From positions 310,001-374,000 of the forward strand of contig CBDAQR010000003.1 in NCBI GenBank assembly GCA_965199055.1: 64,000 bases of DNA, given 5' to 3'. A program made the position numbers and the translations under genes. The stretch comes from CBDAQR01 sp965199055. Lineage in GTDB: Bacteria > Pseudomonadota > Gammaproteobacteria > Pseudomonadales > Halieaceae. Each line of letters opens with the position of its first letter. The first letter of the stretch is position 1. The notes below the pieces were generated by a model. That model was not told where the DNA came from. It made no database searches and worked only from the letters and a program-made list of their open reading frames with translations. Positions 7,718 through 16,300 of this stretch are shown piece by piece.

Positions 7718-9471
7718 TCGATTGCGGGAAGTCTCACCAATGCGTCACGCCCCCAGCGCCGATTGTCAGCGGCCGCCTCCAGTCTGCCGTCAGGGTGGCG
7801 CACAATGAGCTGCACATTGCCCAGAGTGCCCCAGGAATTGGGCTCCAAGCGGTAGCCATAGGCTTCAAGCTTCTGTCGCAACTCGACTGGAATCGTGCGG
7901 TCGCCGTCGAAACGAATCAGGTCAGCTGCCGGCAGTTGATGGTGAAAGCGGGTCGCTGCCACCGCTTCATCGGCACTCATCCCATAATCCAGCAGGTTGA
8001 GAATAACCTGGAATACCGAGGTAAAAATCGTACTGCCACCCGGTGTACCGATCACGACCACCGGTTCATCATCGCGCAGCAGTATCGTCGGCGACATCGA
8101 CGACAGCATGCGTTTGCCTCCCTCAATCGCGTTCATGTCGCCGCCGATAACGCCAAACGCATTGGGCACGCCCGGCTTGGCACTGAAATCGTCCATCTCG
8201 TCATTGAGAATAATGCCGGTGCCCTCGACCACCACACCACTACCGAACTCCCAGTTCAGCGTGTAGGTAACTGCCACGGCATTACCGTCACCATCCATAA
8301 TCGAAAAATGGGTGGTGTCGGGGCTCTCCACCGAACGCTGAAGGCTCTCCTCCGCCGCGCGATAGCCCTCTAAACCTGGGCTGACCGCCTCCGACATACC
8401 CTCAGCATTTAATTCCATCGCCCGGCGCCGCAGATAGTTAGGGTCGGTGAGATCCGCAACCGGGACCTCGCCGAAATCGGGATCGCCGAGATAATCGCCA
8501 CGGTCAGCAAACACCCGCTTCTCAATCTCCGCCAGCAGGTGGATATATTTCGCGGAATTGTGCTCCACACCTCTAAATTGTTGCGAGGCTGCGTCGCGAA
8601 TAGTGAGCAACTGGGTCAGCGCAATACCGCCGGAACTCGGCGGGGGCGTGGACAGTATGCGGTGTCCGCGCCAGGGCGCCATCAGCGGTTCTCGCCAAAC
8701 GGCCGTGTATTCCGCAAGATCCTGTGCAGTGATAAGGCCTCCACTGCGTTCCATCTGGACAACGATTTTTTTGGCGGTTTCTCCGGTGTAGAAATCGTCA
8801 GGGTCTTTGGCAATACGCTCGAGAGTTGCCGCCAGTTGCGGCTGGGTGAAACGTGATCCTGCTTTCATCCCGGCGAACTGGTCTGCAAAGTTCACTTCCC
8901 CGGCAAAGAACTCCGCGGTGTCATCACGCGCCGCAGCGAGCTTGGGGTGAACAATAAAACCCTCGCGGGCAAAACGGATCGCCGGCTGTACCACTTGTGA
9001 CCAGGGCAGCACACCGAAGCGCTGATGAGCGAGCTCCATACCCTTCACGGTACCAGGCACACCGACAGCCAGTGCGCCGACAATAGAACGGCGCTGTACG
9101 AATTCGCCGTTCTCGCCCAGATACATATCGCGGTGTGCAGCCAGCGGCGCTTTCTCGCGAAAGTCGAGAAACACATTCTCACCGTCAATATGCGCCACCA
9201 TAAAGCCGCCGCCACCAATGTTACCGGCAATGGGATAGGTCACCGCCAGCGCCAAAGCCGCGGCCACTGCCGCGTCCACGGCATTGCCGCCGGCCAGGAG
9301 AATCTCGCGACTCGCTTCCACACCATAGCGATCGGGCATGGCCAGAGCCGCTATGCGCGCCTCAGCGGGCTGTTGCGCAACGGCCGCGAGAGACATGCTC
9401 AAGGTCAAACTGGCACAAATACAATAGGTGAGGCAGCGGCGTATGGCGGCGCCCAAAGTGCGTTCTGTCAT
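7714..9471 (-). CDS. ggt: Gamma-glutamyltransferase
   Basis: Periplasmic N-terminal-nucleophile hydrolase that cleaves the gamma-glutamyl bond of glutathione and related compounds. The precursor is self-processed to two subunits. ATG 9469-9471 (MTERTLGAAIRRC) is chosen because it begins a signal peptide ending near AAVAQQ; the frame open further upstream covers the divergent yffB gene. The glutamyl-site segment NIGGGGFMV and the autocleavage/nucleophile region PDTTHFSIMD (Thr about 386) are present. It is 585 residues, full length, and feeds directly into the AlkB-like gene. Confidence 0.93.
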   Translation of the reverse strand: MTERTLGAAIRRCLTYCICASLTLSMSLAAVAQQPAEARIAALAMPDRYGVEASREILLAGGNAVDAAVAAALALAVTYPIAGNIGGGGFMVAHIDGENVFLDFREKAPLAAHRDMYLGENGEFVQRRSIVGALAVGVPGTVKGMELAHQRFGVLPWSQVVQPAIRFAREGFIVHPKLAAARDDTAEFFAGEVNFADQFAGMKAGSRFTQPQLAATLERIAKDPDDFYTGETAKKIVVQMERSGGLITAQDLAEYTAVWREPLMAPWRGHRILSTPPPSSGGIALTQLLTIRDAASQQFRGVEHNSAKYIHLLAEIEKRVFADRGDYLGDPDFGEVPVADLTDPNYLRRRAMELNAEGMSEAVSPGLEGYRAAEESLQRSVESPDTTHFSIMDGDGNAVAVTYTLNWEFGSGVVVEGTGIILNDEMDDFSAKPGVPNAFGVIGGDMNAIEGGKRMLSSMSPTILLRDDEPVVVIGTPGGSTIFTSVFQVILNLLDYGMSADEAVAATRFHHQLPAADLIRFDGDRTIPVELRQKLEAYGYRLEPNSWGTLGNVQLIVRHPDGRLEAAADNRRWGRDALVRLPAIE

Positions 9472-9543
9472 AGCGCCTAGTATGCACAGAACCAGCAGAT
9501 TTGCTATGCTACGCGCCGTTTGAAAATCACCCCGGAGCCCTCC

Positions 9544-9888
9544 TTGGTTACCCTGTTTGGCATCAAGAACTGCGATACCGTTAAGAAAGCTCGGCGCTGG
9601 CTCGAGCAGCACGATATCGACTATCAGTTTCACGATTTTCGCGACGACGGCATTGAGCGCAAACAGGTCGAGGCATGGCTGTCTGAGTTGAGCTGGGAGG
9701 CTGTGGTCAATCGCCGCAGCACGACCTGGAAGCAGCTGGATCAGGATCTGCGCGATACGATGGACGCGACGTCCGCGACGAGCGCCATCCTGGAGCACCC
9801 CACCCTGGTCAAGCGACCCTTGCTCGACACGGGAAGCAGCCGTCATCTGGGTTTTTCCGACAGCGCCTACCAGGAAATTTTTCAGTAA
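9544..9888 (+). CDS. yffB: ArsC/Spx-fold reductase-like protein YffB
   Basis: Small thioredoxin-fold protein of the ArsC/Spx family, about 114 residues, closely resembling E. coli YffB. The N-terminus VTLFGIKNCDTVKKARRWL carries the single conserved cysteine (C10), and RPLLDTG and GFSDSAYQ are also family-typical. I place the start at TTG 9544: a GGAG site lies six bases upstream and the length matches YffB. A TTG at 9520 would add eight residues without a clear ribosome-binding site. It is divergent from ggt and lies 43 bases ahead of dapD, as in pseudomonads. Its biochemical role is not established. Confidence 0.85.
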   Translation: MVTLFGIKNCDTVKKARRWLEQHDIDYQFHDFRDDGIERKQVEAWLSELSWEAVVNRRSTTWKQLDQDLRDTMDATSATSAILEHPTLVKRPLLDTGSSRHLGFSDSAYQEIFQ

Positions 9889-9931
9889 CGCGGCACAGAG
9901 TTGAGCCGCCAACAAGCGACAAGGCAATAGC

Positions 9932-10966
9932 ATGAGTACAAGCGTTTACGCCCTCGGTATCGGCGTTGGCACCCACAATTCAAAGGGCGAATGGTTGGAA
10001 GTCTTTTTCCCACAGCCCTTGCTGCAACCGGAAAACGATTTGGCCATGGTGATGGCAACCCTGGGCTACCAGGGCGGCAATGCCACGTTGGACATCGATT
10101 CCGCTACCTGCACACCGCTGGCGGAAGCACTGGGAGCCGCTGGAGAAACGGAGCTCTCGGAGAAAGTCAACGCCATGGCGAGCAGCAGCCGCCCACTGGT
10201 TGCCGTGATACTGGCAGAAGACAGCGCACCCACCACTGTCCCGGAAGGCTATTTGAAGCTGCAACTGATCTCGCATCGGCTGGTGCATCCCCATGGCACC
10301 AACATCGATGGAATCTTCGCTTGCCTGCCCAATGTCGCCTGGACCAGCGAAGGTGCCATCGATATTAGCGAATTGGAACAGCGGCAATTGCAGGCCCGCA
10401 TCGAGGGTCGGGACCTGGAAGTCAGCTGCGTCGACAAATTCCCCAAGATGACCAACTACGTCGTACCCACCGGGGTTCGCATCGCGCACACCGCTCGGGT
10501 TCGGCTCGGAGCATATCTGGGCGAAGGCACTACGATTATGCACGAAGGCTTCGTCAACTTTAATGCTGGCACGCATGGCCCGGGCATGATTGAAGGCAGG
10601 ATATCCGCCGGTGTCGTGGTAGGTGCAGATTCCGACGTGGGTGGCGGCGCATCCATAATGGGCACACTCTCCGGAGGCGGCGACATCGTTAATTCTATGG
10701 GCAAGAATTGCCTGCTCGGCGCCAACGCCGGCATCGGCATTCCGCTGGGTGATCGCTGCACCGTTGAGGCGGGTCTGTATATCACGGCCGGTACCAAGGT
10801 AACGGTAAAAGATGAGAACGGCGAGGAAGTTGGCGCCATGAAGGCGCGCGAACTCGCCGGTCAATCGGACCTGCTGTTCCGCCGCGATTCGGTCACGGGT
10901 AGAGTCGAGTGTCTCGCCAATCGCTCCAAAATTGCGCTCAACGAAGAACTGCACGCCCACAACTGA
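9932..10966 (+). CDS. dapD: Tetrahydrodipicolinate N-succinyltransferase (long type)
   Basis: Catalyses succinylation of tetrahydrodipicolinate in the succinylase branch of lysine/DAP synthesis. At 344 residues it is the longer pseudomonad-type DapD, not the ~274-residue enterobacterial form. The C-terminal half is a left-handed beta-helix of hexapeptide repeats, including VRLGAYLGEGTTIMHEGFVN and a glycine-rich stretch with GADSDVGGGASIMGTLSGGG. The stop overlaps the dapE start by one base, coupling the next pathway step but one. Confidence 0.96.
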   Translation: MSTSVYALGIGVGTHNSKGEWLEVFFPQPLLQPENDLAMVMATLGYQGGNATLDIDSATCTPLAEALGAAGETELSEKVNAMASSSRPLVAVILAEDSAPTTVPEGYLKLQLISHRLVHPHGTNIDGIFACLPNVAWTSEGAIDISELEQRQLQARIEGRDLEVSCVDKFPKMTNYVVPTGVRIAHTARVRLGAYLGEGTTIMHEGFVNFNAGTHGPGMIEGRISAGVVVGADSDVGGGASIMGTLSGGGDIVNSMGKNCLLGANAGIGIPLGDRCTVEAGLYITAGTKVTVKDENGEEVGAMKARELAGQSDLLFRRDSVTGRVECLANRSKIALNEELHAHN

Positions 10967-12096
10967 TGAGTGACGTCCTCGAGCTGTGCTGTGAATTGAT
11001 ACGTCGGCCTTCGGTAACACCGGAGGACGCTGGTTGCCAGCAACTGATGGCCGATCGACTCTCTGCGATCGGCTTTAGCTGTGAGCACTTGCGCTTCGGC
11101 GATGTCGATAACCTCTGGGCCGTACGCGGCGAGAGCGGCCCCATCCTGGTGTTTGCCGGCCATACCGACGTCGTGCCCACCGGACCGGAGGAAAACTGGC
11201 AGAGTCCGCCCTTCGAACCGACCCTAAAAGAGGGCTATTTGTTTGGCCGCGGCGCAGCCGACATGAAAACGAGCCTGGCAGCCATGGTGGTTGCCTGCGA
11301 ACGCTTCGTTACTCAACATCCCGATCACTCGGGACGTATCGGTTTTCTGATCACCAGCGACGAAGAAGGTCCAGCAGTTAATGGCACCGTCAAGGTCGTA
11401 GAGTGGCTGCAGGACAATCGTCAGACGATCGACTGGTGCCTGGTGGGTGAACCCTCCAGTGAAAGCGCTCTTGGTGACGTGATTAAAAATGGCCGTCGCG
11501 GCAGCCTGGGTTGCGTGCTAAAGGTGCACGGCGTGCAGGGCCACATTGCCTATCCACAGCTCGCTGACAATCCGATACATCGTGCGGCCCCCGCTTTGGC
11601 CTCGCTCGCCGCTGAGAATTGGGACGACGGCAATGCTTTCTTCCCACCCACCTCGTTCCAGGTTTCCAACATCAATGGCGGCACAGGCGCCACCAACGTC
11701 ATCCCGGGCGAACTGGAGATCCAATTCAATTTCCGCTTTAGCACCGAGTCGACAGCCGAGGAGCTCCAACAAAGAACTGAAGCTATCCTCAAGCAGCATG
11801 GACTCGACTACAGCATTGAGTGGAATCTCAGTGGCCAACCCTTCATCACGGAGGCGGGCGAACTAGTGGATGCCGCGGTGGAGAGTATTCGCGCAGTGCT
11901 GGGTCGTGAAACCCAACTGTCGACCGCAGGCGGCACATCCGACGGCCGTTTCATCGCACCCACCGGCGCTCAGGTCCTGGAACTGGGCCCCATCAACGCC
12001 ACGATTCACAAAGTGGACGAGCAAGTGCTGGTCGCCGATATCGACACGCTCACTGACGTGTACCAGAAAGTGATCGAGCGCCTGTTACTGGACTAG
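10966..12096 (+). CDS. dapE: Succinyl-diaminopimelate desuccinylase
   Basis: Dizinc M20-family hydrolase that releases succinate and L,L-DAP. ATG 10966 overlaps the dapD stop; the open frame upstream of it belongs to dapD. Zinc ligands and catalytic residues are visible: H66 and D68 (FAGHTDVVPTG), D99 (GAADMK), catalytic E133 and ligand E134 (SDEEGP), E162 (GEPSS) and the late histidine in NATIHKVDE. It is 376 residues, normal for the family. With dapC and dapD it covers the succinylase branch of the pathway. Confidence 0.96.
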   Translation: MSDVLELCCELIRRPSVTPEDAGCQQLMADRLSAIGFSCEHLRFGDVDNLWAVRGESGPILVFAGHTDVVPTGPEENWQSPPFEPTLKEGYLFGRGAADMKTSLAAMVVACERFVTQHPDHSGRIGFLITSDEEGPAVNGTVKVVEWLQDNRQTIDWCLVGEPSSESALGDVIKNGRRGSLGCVLKVHGVQGHIAYPQLADNPIHRAAPALASLAAENWDDGNAFFPPTSFQVSNINGGTGATNVIPGELEIQFNFRFSTESTAEELQQRTEAILKQHGLDYSIEWNLSGQPFITEAGELVDAAVESIRAVLGRETQLSTAGGTSDGRFIAPTGAQVLELGPINATIHKVDEQVLVADIDTLTDVYQKVIERLLLD

Positions 12097-12857
12097 GCGC
12101 TAGCCCCCAGACGCTGCAGTTGGCCTTCAATGCTAGCTTTGGCCCTGTCGAAATTGTGCTGGCCTGTAACAACCACTACGGCTTCTTGCTCCAGCGCTGC
12201 CAGACTGGCACTCACGACCTCGCTAGCGTGCTGCCACATCTCCTTGGGGATCATACTCCGCTCGAAGCCTGACAGCCCTTCGCGATCATGAAACTCACTG
12301 TAGGTTAGGCCGGGGCAAAGGCTCTGCACCTTAATGCCGTGGGCCTTCTCCTCTTTTTGCAGCGCGATCGAAAAATGATTCAAAAACTCTTTACTGGCCC
12401 CATACACGGCCCAGGACGTCATAGGCACAAAGGATGCCACCGATGACAGGTTGATAACCCAGCCCTGCCCCTTGTCGCGCATGAATGGCAATGCTGCCCG
12501 GGTTAATGCCAGCGTTACGTCAATGTGCAGAGCAATCATAGATTCCTGGCTATCCAGCTCGACGTCGGCAAAGCGGCCCATTTGCGCAAACCCGGCATTG
12601 TTAACCAGGTAGTCCACCGGACCTTTCTGGCGCAGCATCTCGATGGCGCGGGTCAAACCCTCGCGTTCGGTTAGATCCACCGCTAGCGTGTGTACCTCTA
12701 CGCTATCAGCGAGCTCCGCAGCCAACGCATCCAACTGCGCCTGGCGCCGCCCGGTGGCAATTATGACATCGCACCGGTCTGCGAGTTGGCGACAAAATTC
12801 TGCACCAATTCCGGCGGAAGCACCGGTGACCAGCGCGGTGGTCTTATTCGAAGACAT
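12093..12857 (-). CDS. Short-chain dehydrogenase/reductase
   Basis: Classical SDR of 254 residues with NAD(P)-binding TGASAGIG at 11-18, the NNAG motif, and catalytic S138/S139, Y152 and K156 (YGASK). The basic GRR after beta-2 suggests NADPH preference. It belongs to the DltE/YqjQ-like subgroup (SLCPGLTYSEFH). It overlaps dapE tail to tail by four bases. A paralogue at 13807 shares TGASAG.G.EF.RQLA and the CPG.T..EFH tail motif, so the two may act on related substrates. Substrate unknown. Confidence 0.85.
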   Translation of the reverse strand: MSSNKTTALVTGASAGIGAEFCRQLADRCDVIIATGRRQAQLDALAAELADSVEVHTLAVDLTEREGLTRAIEMLRQKGPVDYLVNNAGFAQMGRFADVELDSQESMIALHIDVTLALTRAALPFMRDKGQGWVINLSSVASFVPMTSWAVYGASKEFLNHFSIALQKEEKAHGIKVQSLCPGLTYSEFHDREGLSGFERSMIPKEMWQHASEVVSASLAALEQEAVVVVTGQHNFDRAKASIEGQLQRLGASA

Positions 12858-12878
12858 AGACTCTCCCAGGAGTTGTAT

Positions 12879-13757
12879 CTAGAGTTGGCGCGGCTTCTGT
12901 CCGCGCCTCTTGAGCATCTCAATGATACCCTGATCGCCCAGCAGGTGCCCCGCCCCAACGACCACAAAATAGCTGCCGCCGCGTTGTTGCAGTTCGACAA
13001 TGCGATGGGTCATCGCGCGATTGCGATCGTCAAACATGCGTTTTTGAAGCGGTCGAAACTCGGGGTGCCGGGCCAGTTCGTCATCAATCACCAATTTACG
13101 TAAACCTTGCGCATCGCCCTGCTTCCAGTAGCGCAATAACCGATCCATAGAGGATTCAAGGCTGTCCAACTGATACAGCGTCTGGCGCACCACCAGATCC
13201 TGATTAGGAAAATCCAGCAACAGCGAAATTTGCTGCTCTACGGTTTCCAGCTCGATGATGGGCTTTCTCCCCCGCGCCTGAGTCAGAAAGTACTTGTCGA
13301 TACCCAGTTCAGGATTTAGGCCCAACTTCATCAATTCCATGGTGGTTAGGGTGGTAACGACGAGTCCCGGTTTGAGACCCTCCATCATCATTGGCGGCAG
13401 ACCACTGGCCTGCAGCGCCTTCTCCAGCTTGGCCCAGGTCGAGGCGCTCAGGTCATCCCGAATCGTCTTGCCGGGCGGATAACTGCCCATTGCCAGCATT
13501 TGCTGCTGGATGGCCAATTGGTTGCCACCCCCGATATCGACCTCTACGACCAGGTTGTCGGCACTGTCAAAGGCTTGCATGATCTCGGCGCGCAGCGGGT
13601 ACATATCCGGTCTGGCCAGATGCACAGACCCCAACAACCAGGTTTTGGCCCGCGCCGTCTGTACCTCCCAGATCAGCAATCGATCGCCGGCCGCCTGCGT
13701 TAGCGAGACAACGCTCAGCAGCGAAACAAACAATAGCGCTCTTAACATCGATTCCAT
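12879..13757 (-). CDS. TraB/GumN family protein, secreted
   Basis: 292 residues with an N-terminal signal peptide (MLRALLFVSLLSVVSLTQAA). It carries the two GX2H motifs that mark the TraB/PrgY/GumN fold: GSVH at 43-46 near the start and GAGH near residue 265, followed by LLGDQGII. The family is thought to be metalloprotease-like, but bacterial GumN-type proteins have no settled function. It lies between the two paralogous SDR genes and is transcribed towards the first, 21 bases away. Confidence 0.85.
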   Translation of the reverse strand: MESMLRALLFVSLLSVVSLTQAAGDRLLIWEVQTARAKTWLLGSVHLARPDMYPLRAEIMQAFDSADNLVVEVDIGGGNQLAIQQQMLAMGSYPPGKTIRDDLSASTWAKLEKALQASGLPPMMMEGLKPGLVVTTLTTMELMKLGLNPELGIDKYFLTQARGRKPIIELETVEQQISLLLDFPNQDLVVRQTLYQLDSLESSMDRLLRYWKQGDAQGLRKLVIDDELARHPEFRPLQKRMFDDRNRAMTHRIVELQQRGGSYFVVVGAGHLLGDQGIIEMLKRRGQKPRQL

Positions 13758-13776
13758 CCCACAACTGTCAACGCAC

Positions 13777-13782
13777 TATAAT
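13777..13782 (+). promoter_or_regulatory. TATAAT -10 box candidate for the second SDR
   Basis: A consensus TATAAT lies 24 bases upstream of the ATG at 13807 in the short gap divergent from the TraB/GumN gene. No good -35 is seen at 16-18 bases, so this is only a candidate. Confidence 0.3.
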
Positions 13783-13806
13783 GACGTTTTTGACGGAGGT
13801 TTAACA

Positions 13807-14586
13807 ATGACGACAGCGCAGCGCACCGCCCTGGTCACCGGCGCTTCGGCGGGCCTGGGCAAAGAGTTTTCACGCCAGTTGGCGGCACAGGGCTACCGAT
13901 TGGTGCTGGTGTCTCGCACCCAGGCTGACCTTGATGCAGTCGCGGCGGAACTCCGCACCAGTTACGCAGCAGACGTCGTCACCATTGCCGCTGATCTGTG
14001 TGATCCTGCTGTTCCCCAGCGTGTGCAACAGACGCTTGCGGAACGGTCGCTGCAGGTCGATTTTCTGGTGAATAACGCAGGCATCGCCGGACCCGACCTA
14101 TTGGAAGATCACAACTGGTCTGCACAGGCGGATTTCTTTCAGCTGATGATGTTGTCGATAGCAGATCTCTGCCATCGCTTTATCCCCGGGATGCGCGAGC
14201 GCGGTTTCGGCAGAGTCATCAACGTCGCCTCGGTAGCGGGTAGACTACCCAGCAGCGGCGCCTGCAACTATGGTCCGTCAAAAGCCTGGGTAATTGCCGT
14301 GTCGGAGGAACTCAACATGACCGTCGCCGCGGATGGTGTACATGTCTGCGCGCTGTGCCCCGGATTCACCCACACCGAATTCCACGAACGCGCGGGCCTG
14401 ATGGAGATGAAGAACAGCCTGCCAAGTTGGCTATGGTACAGCGCTGAAACGGTAGTGAGCGATGGCCTCGCGGCCGTCGAAAGGGGCAAATCGATTTGCA
14501 TCTCCGGACGCATTTATCGCTGGCTGGACCCGCTATTCCAATCGGTATTCACACGCCGACTGTTCACGCGCCCTGCCAGGCGCTAG
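13807..14586 (+). CDS. Short-chain dehydrogenase/reductase (paralogue)
   Basis: Classical SDR, 259 residues. ATG 13807 is preceded by GGAGG at a good distance, and the family-typical start TALVTGASAGLGKEF follows, so the long in-frame extension upstream is rejected. TGASAGLG is at 11-18, NNAG at 89-92, and the catalytic S142, Y155 and K159 (NYGPSKA) are present. It is similar to the SDR at 12093 along its length. It converges on rsmJ with a four-base overlap. Substrate unknown. Confidence 0.86.
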   Translation: MTTAQRTALVTGASAGLGKEFSRQLAAQGYRLVLVSRTQADLDAVAAELRTSYAADVVTIAADLCDPAVPQRVQQTLAERSLQVDFLVNNAGIAGPDLLEDHNWSAQADFFQLMMLSIADLCHRFIPGMRERGFGRVINVASVAGRLPSSGACNYGPSKAWVIAVSEELNMTVAADGVHVCALCPGFTHTEFHERAGLMEMKNSLPSWLWYSAETVVSDGLAAVERGKSICISGRIYRWLDPLFQSVFTRRLFTRPARR

Positions 14587-15380
14587 CAGGCGCTCTCTGC
14601 ATTGTAGACATCGAAGCGGACCGTCTTGCCCGGTATCAGGTGATGCGGCTCCCGATCAGCCAGATGTGGCGCGCGGGATGGCCGCTTGACCACAACGCGC
14701 CATTGCGCCGCCGCCAACGCCGCAGCCAGGAGTTCGGACTCCGTAGCATCAACGCCGATCAACTGGTGAAACAGCCACATCTCTTTCTTCACGCGGGCGG
14801 ATTTCTTACGCTCGGGAAACATCGGATCGAGATAAACCACATCCGGACCGCCGCGATGTTGAGCCAACCAATCCCGGGCATCAATGCGCTGCAGAGACAT
14901 TCTGGCGCCGACGCCGTTCAACCACGGATCTTCCGAACGCTGGGCTCGCCCCAACCCATCGCGCAATAGGGCGAAGGCGACAGCAGCGCGCTCCAACAGC
15001 GTTACGCGGCAGCCAAGATCCGCCAGCACAAAACTGTCGCGCCCCAGACCGGCGGTGGCATCGACCACCCAAAGCGGTTCGCGTTTGCCGACCCCCACCG
15101 CACGTCCCAGCGGTTCGTTGTGCCCGCCACGGCGCCGGTGGCGCATACCCCCTGCAGCAAAATCCACACGGACGGGTCCGGAGCTTCCTGCACCCAGGGG
15201 TCGGCAATGCAGGCCATCGGCACCGAGTTCCAGCAGTGCACGACAATCCGCGTCGCTGGTATCAGCCAAATAGATGAGATCAAGTTCGGCAGCCAGCGCG
15301 CGGGCCGATTCTTCGAATTCCGCCGCGGTGGCGGCAACAGCTAGAGAACTACCAGACGTATCAGGGAGGGCTGATGGCAT
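14583..15380 (-). CDS. rsmJ: 16S rRNA (guanine1516-N2)-methyltransferase
   Basis: SAM-dependent methyltransferase making m2G1516 in 16S rRNA. Diagnostic segments are VDATAGLGRDSFVLADLG (SAM binding), YLDPMFPERKKSARVKKEM (catalytic N-D/PPY-like motif IV region) and VVVKRPSRAPHL. It is 265 residues, close to E. coli RsmJ (250). The start overlaps the preceding HD-domain gene by 20 bases, so it is probably co-transcribed with the cyclase-like/phosphodiesterase-like pair. Confidence 0.95.
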   Translation of the reverse strand: MPSALPDTSGSSLAVAATAAEFEESARALAAELDLIYLADTSDADCRALLELGADGLHCRPLGAGSSGPVRVDFAAGGMRHRRRGGHNEPLGRAVGVGKREPLWVVDATAGLGRDSFVLADLGCRVTLLERAAVAFALLRDGLGRAQRSEDPWLNGVGARMSLQRIDARDWLAQHRGGPDVVYLDPMFPERKKSARVKKEMWLFHQLIGVDATESELLAAALAAAQWRVVVKRPSRAPHLADREPHHLIPGKTVRFDVYNAESAC

Positions 15381-16293
15381 CGCTCATCAGCAATTCGGGA
15401 TCATTCTTCGCCAGCAGAGACTCAAGGGTATCGCAGTTCTGATTGATGGCATCCATATACAGATTTGGCCCACCAAAATGTACGCCGGCAAATCGATAGT
15501 AAGAGTGGAAATAGCCGTCCAGCCGCACCTGGATAGCACTGCGAATAAAATTAGGCGTTGACTGCATCAAATGCGCGGGCGACTTATAGATAATACCCGT
15601 CTTGGTGTACTTGCCTTTCTTGCCAGCCATACCACCGCCCACAAACTCGGGATAGAGTCGGTCACGACACTTCTCCAGGTAGGCGACGTCTGCCATCTGC
15701 GCGATCAAATCCGCCGTTCCCAGCAGCCATCCGACGATACGCTCTTCTTCACTGGGCACATCGATATCGGCGGGGTTCACCTCATAGCCGGTGAAGTGCA
15801 CAATGCGTCCACAGATGGGCACTGCATATTCCATGCCGATAGTCGGCAAATATTCTTCCATGAACCGCGCACTGCGACTGACGTGAATACGGGTATATTC
15901 AGCACCGTTTTTATGCCGGGTGTCGCGCAGGCGGCGAATGTAGCCCGAATCATGGAACAGTGCACAAGCAATCCCCGCCACTACCATAGGGCCGCTGAGC
16001 GACACCTGGGCATCGTCACTTTTCTGATAGCCGTCGATGAGTCGAGCCATGGCCAGCGTGACATCCAGTACATGCTGAATATTGTGGTACTCAACGTCAC
16101 AGGCGTGATAACCCGGGTACTGTCCACGATAGAGCCGCGCGAAATCGGCTACGAGTTGGGGAATGTCTTTCAGTTCGCGCTCGCTATAGTGCGACCCCAA
16201 CACGACCAATAGCTCAGCGGTCACCGCATCGGGGTCCGTTACGTCAATGCGGTCCGATACGTCGTTATGGCGGGCACGAGATTTAGCTAGCAT
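15361..16293 (-). CDS. HD-domain phosphodiesterase-like protein
   Basis: 310-residue cytosolic protein with an HD-superfamily metal centre: H74 in EYHNIQHVLDVT (69-80), H114-D115 in ALFHDSGY, H166 and D195 in GTADLIAQMAD. The YHN..H..DV pattern resembles the entry motif of class I cyclic-nucleotide phosphodiesterases, although the downstream motifs are not a clear match and a COG4339-like HD hydrolase remains possible. It starts seven bases after the class III cyclase-like gene. That pairing suggests synthesis and breakdown of the same second messenger; this is inference from context. Confidence 0.7.
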   Translation of the reverse strand: MLAKSRARHNDVSDRIDVTDPDAVTAELLVVLGSHYSERELKDIPQLVADFARLYRGQYPGYHACDVEYHNIQHVLDVTLAMARLIDGYQKSDDAQVSLSGPMVVAGIACALFHDSGYIRRLRDTRHKNGAEYTRIHVSRSARFMEEYLPTIGMEYAVPICGRIVHFTGYEVNPADIDVPSEEERIVGWLLGTADLIAQMADVAYLEKCRDRLYPEFVGGGMAGKKGKYTKTGIIYKSPAHLMQSTPNFIRSAIQVRLDGYFHSYYRFAGVHFGGPNLYMDAINQNCDTLESLLAKNDPELLMSDAISPP

Positions 16294-16300
16294 CGTTCGC

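Noticed and set aside
9472..9933. N-terminal extension of ggt to 9933
   Set aside because: It covers the yffB gene on the other strand, and the signal peptide begins at 9471.
9980..11020. 346-codon frame antisense to dapD
   Set aside because: Shadow of the repetitive hexapeptide coding sequence; no family resemblance.
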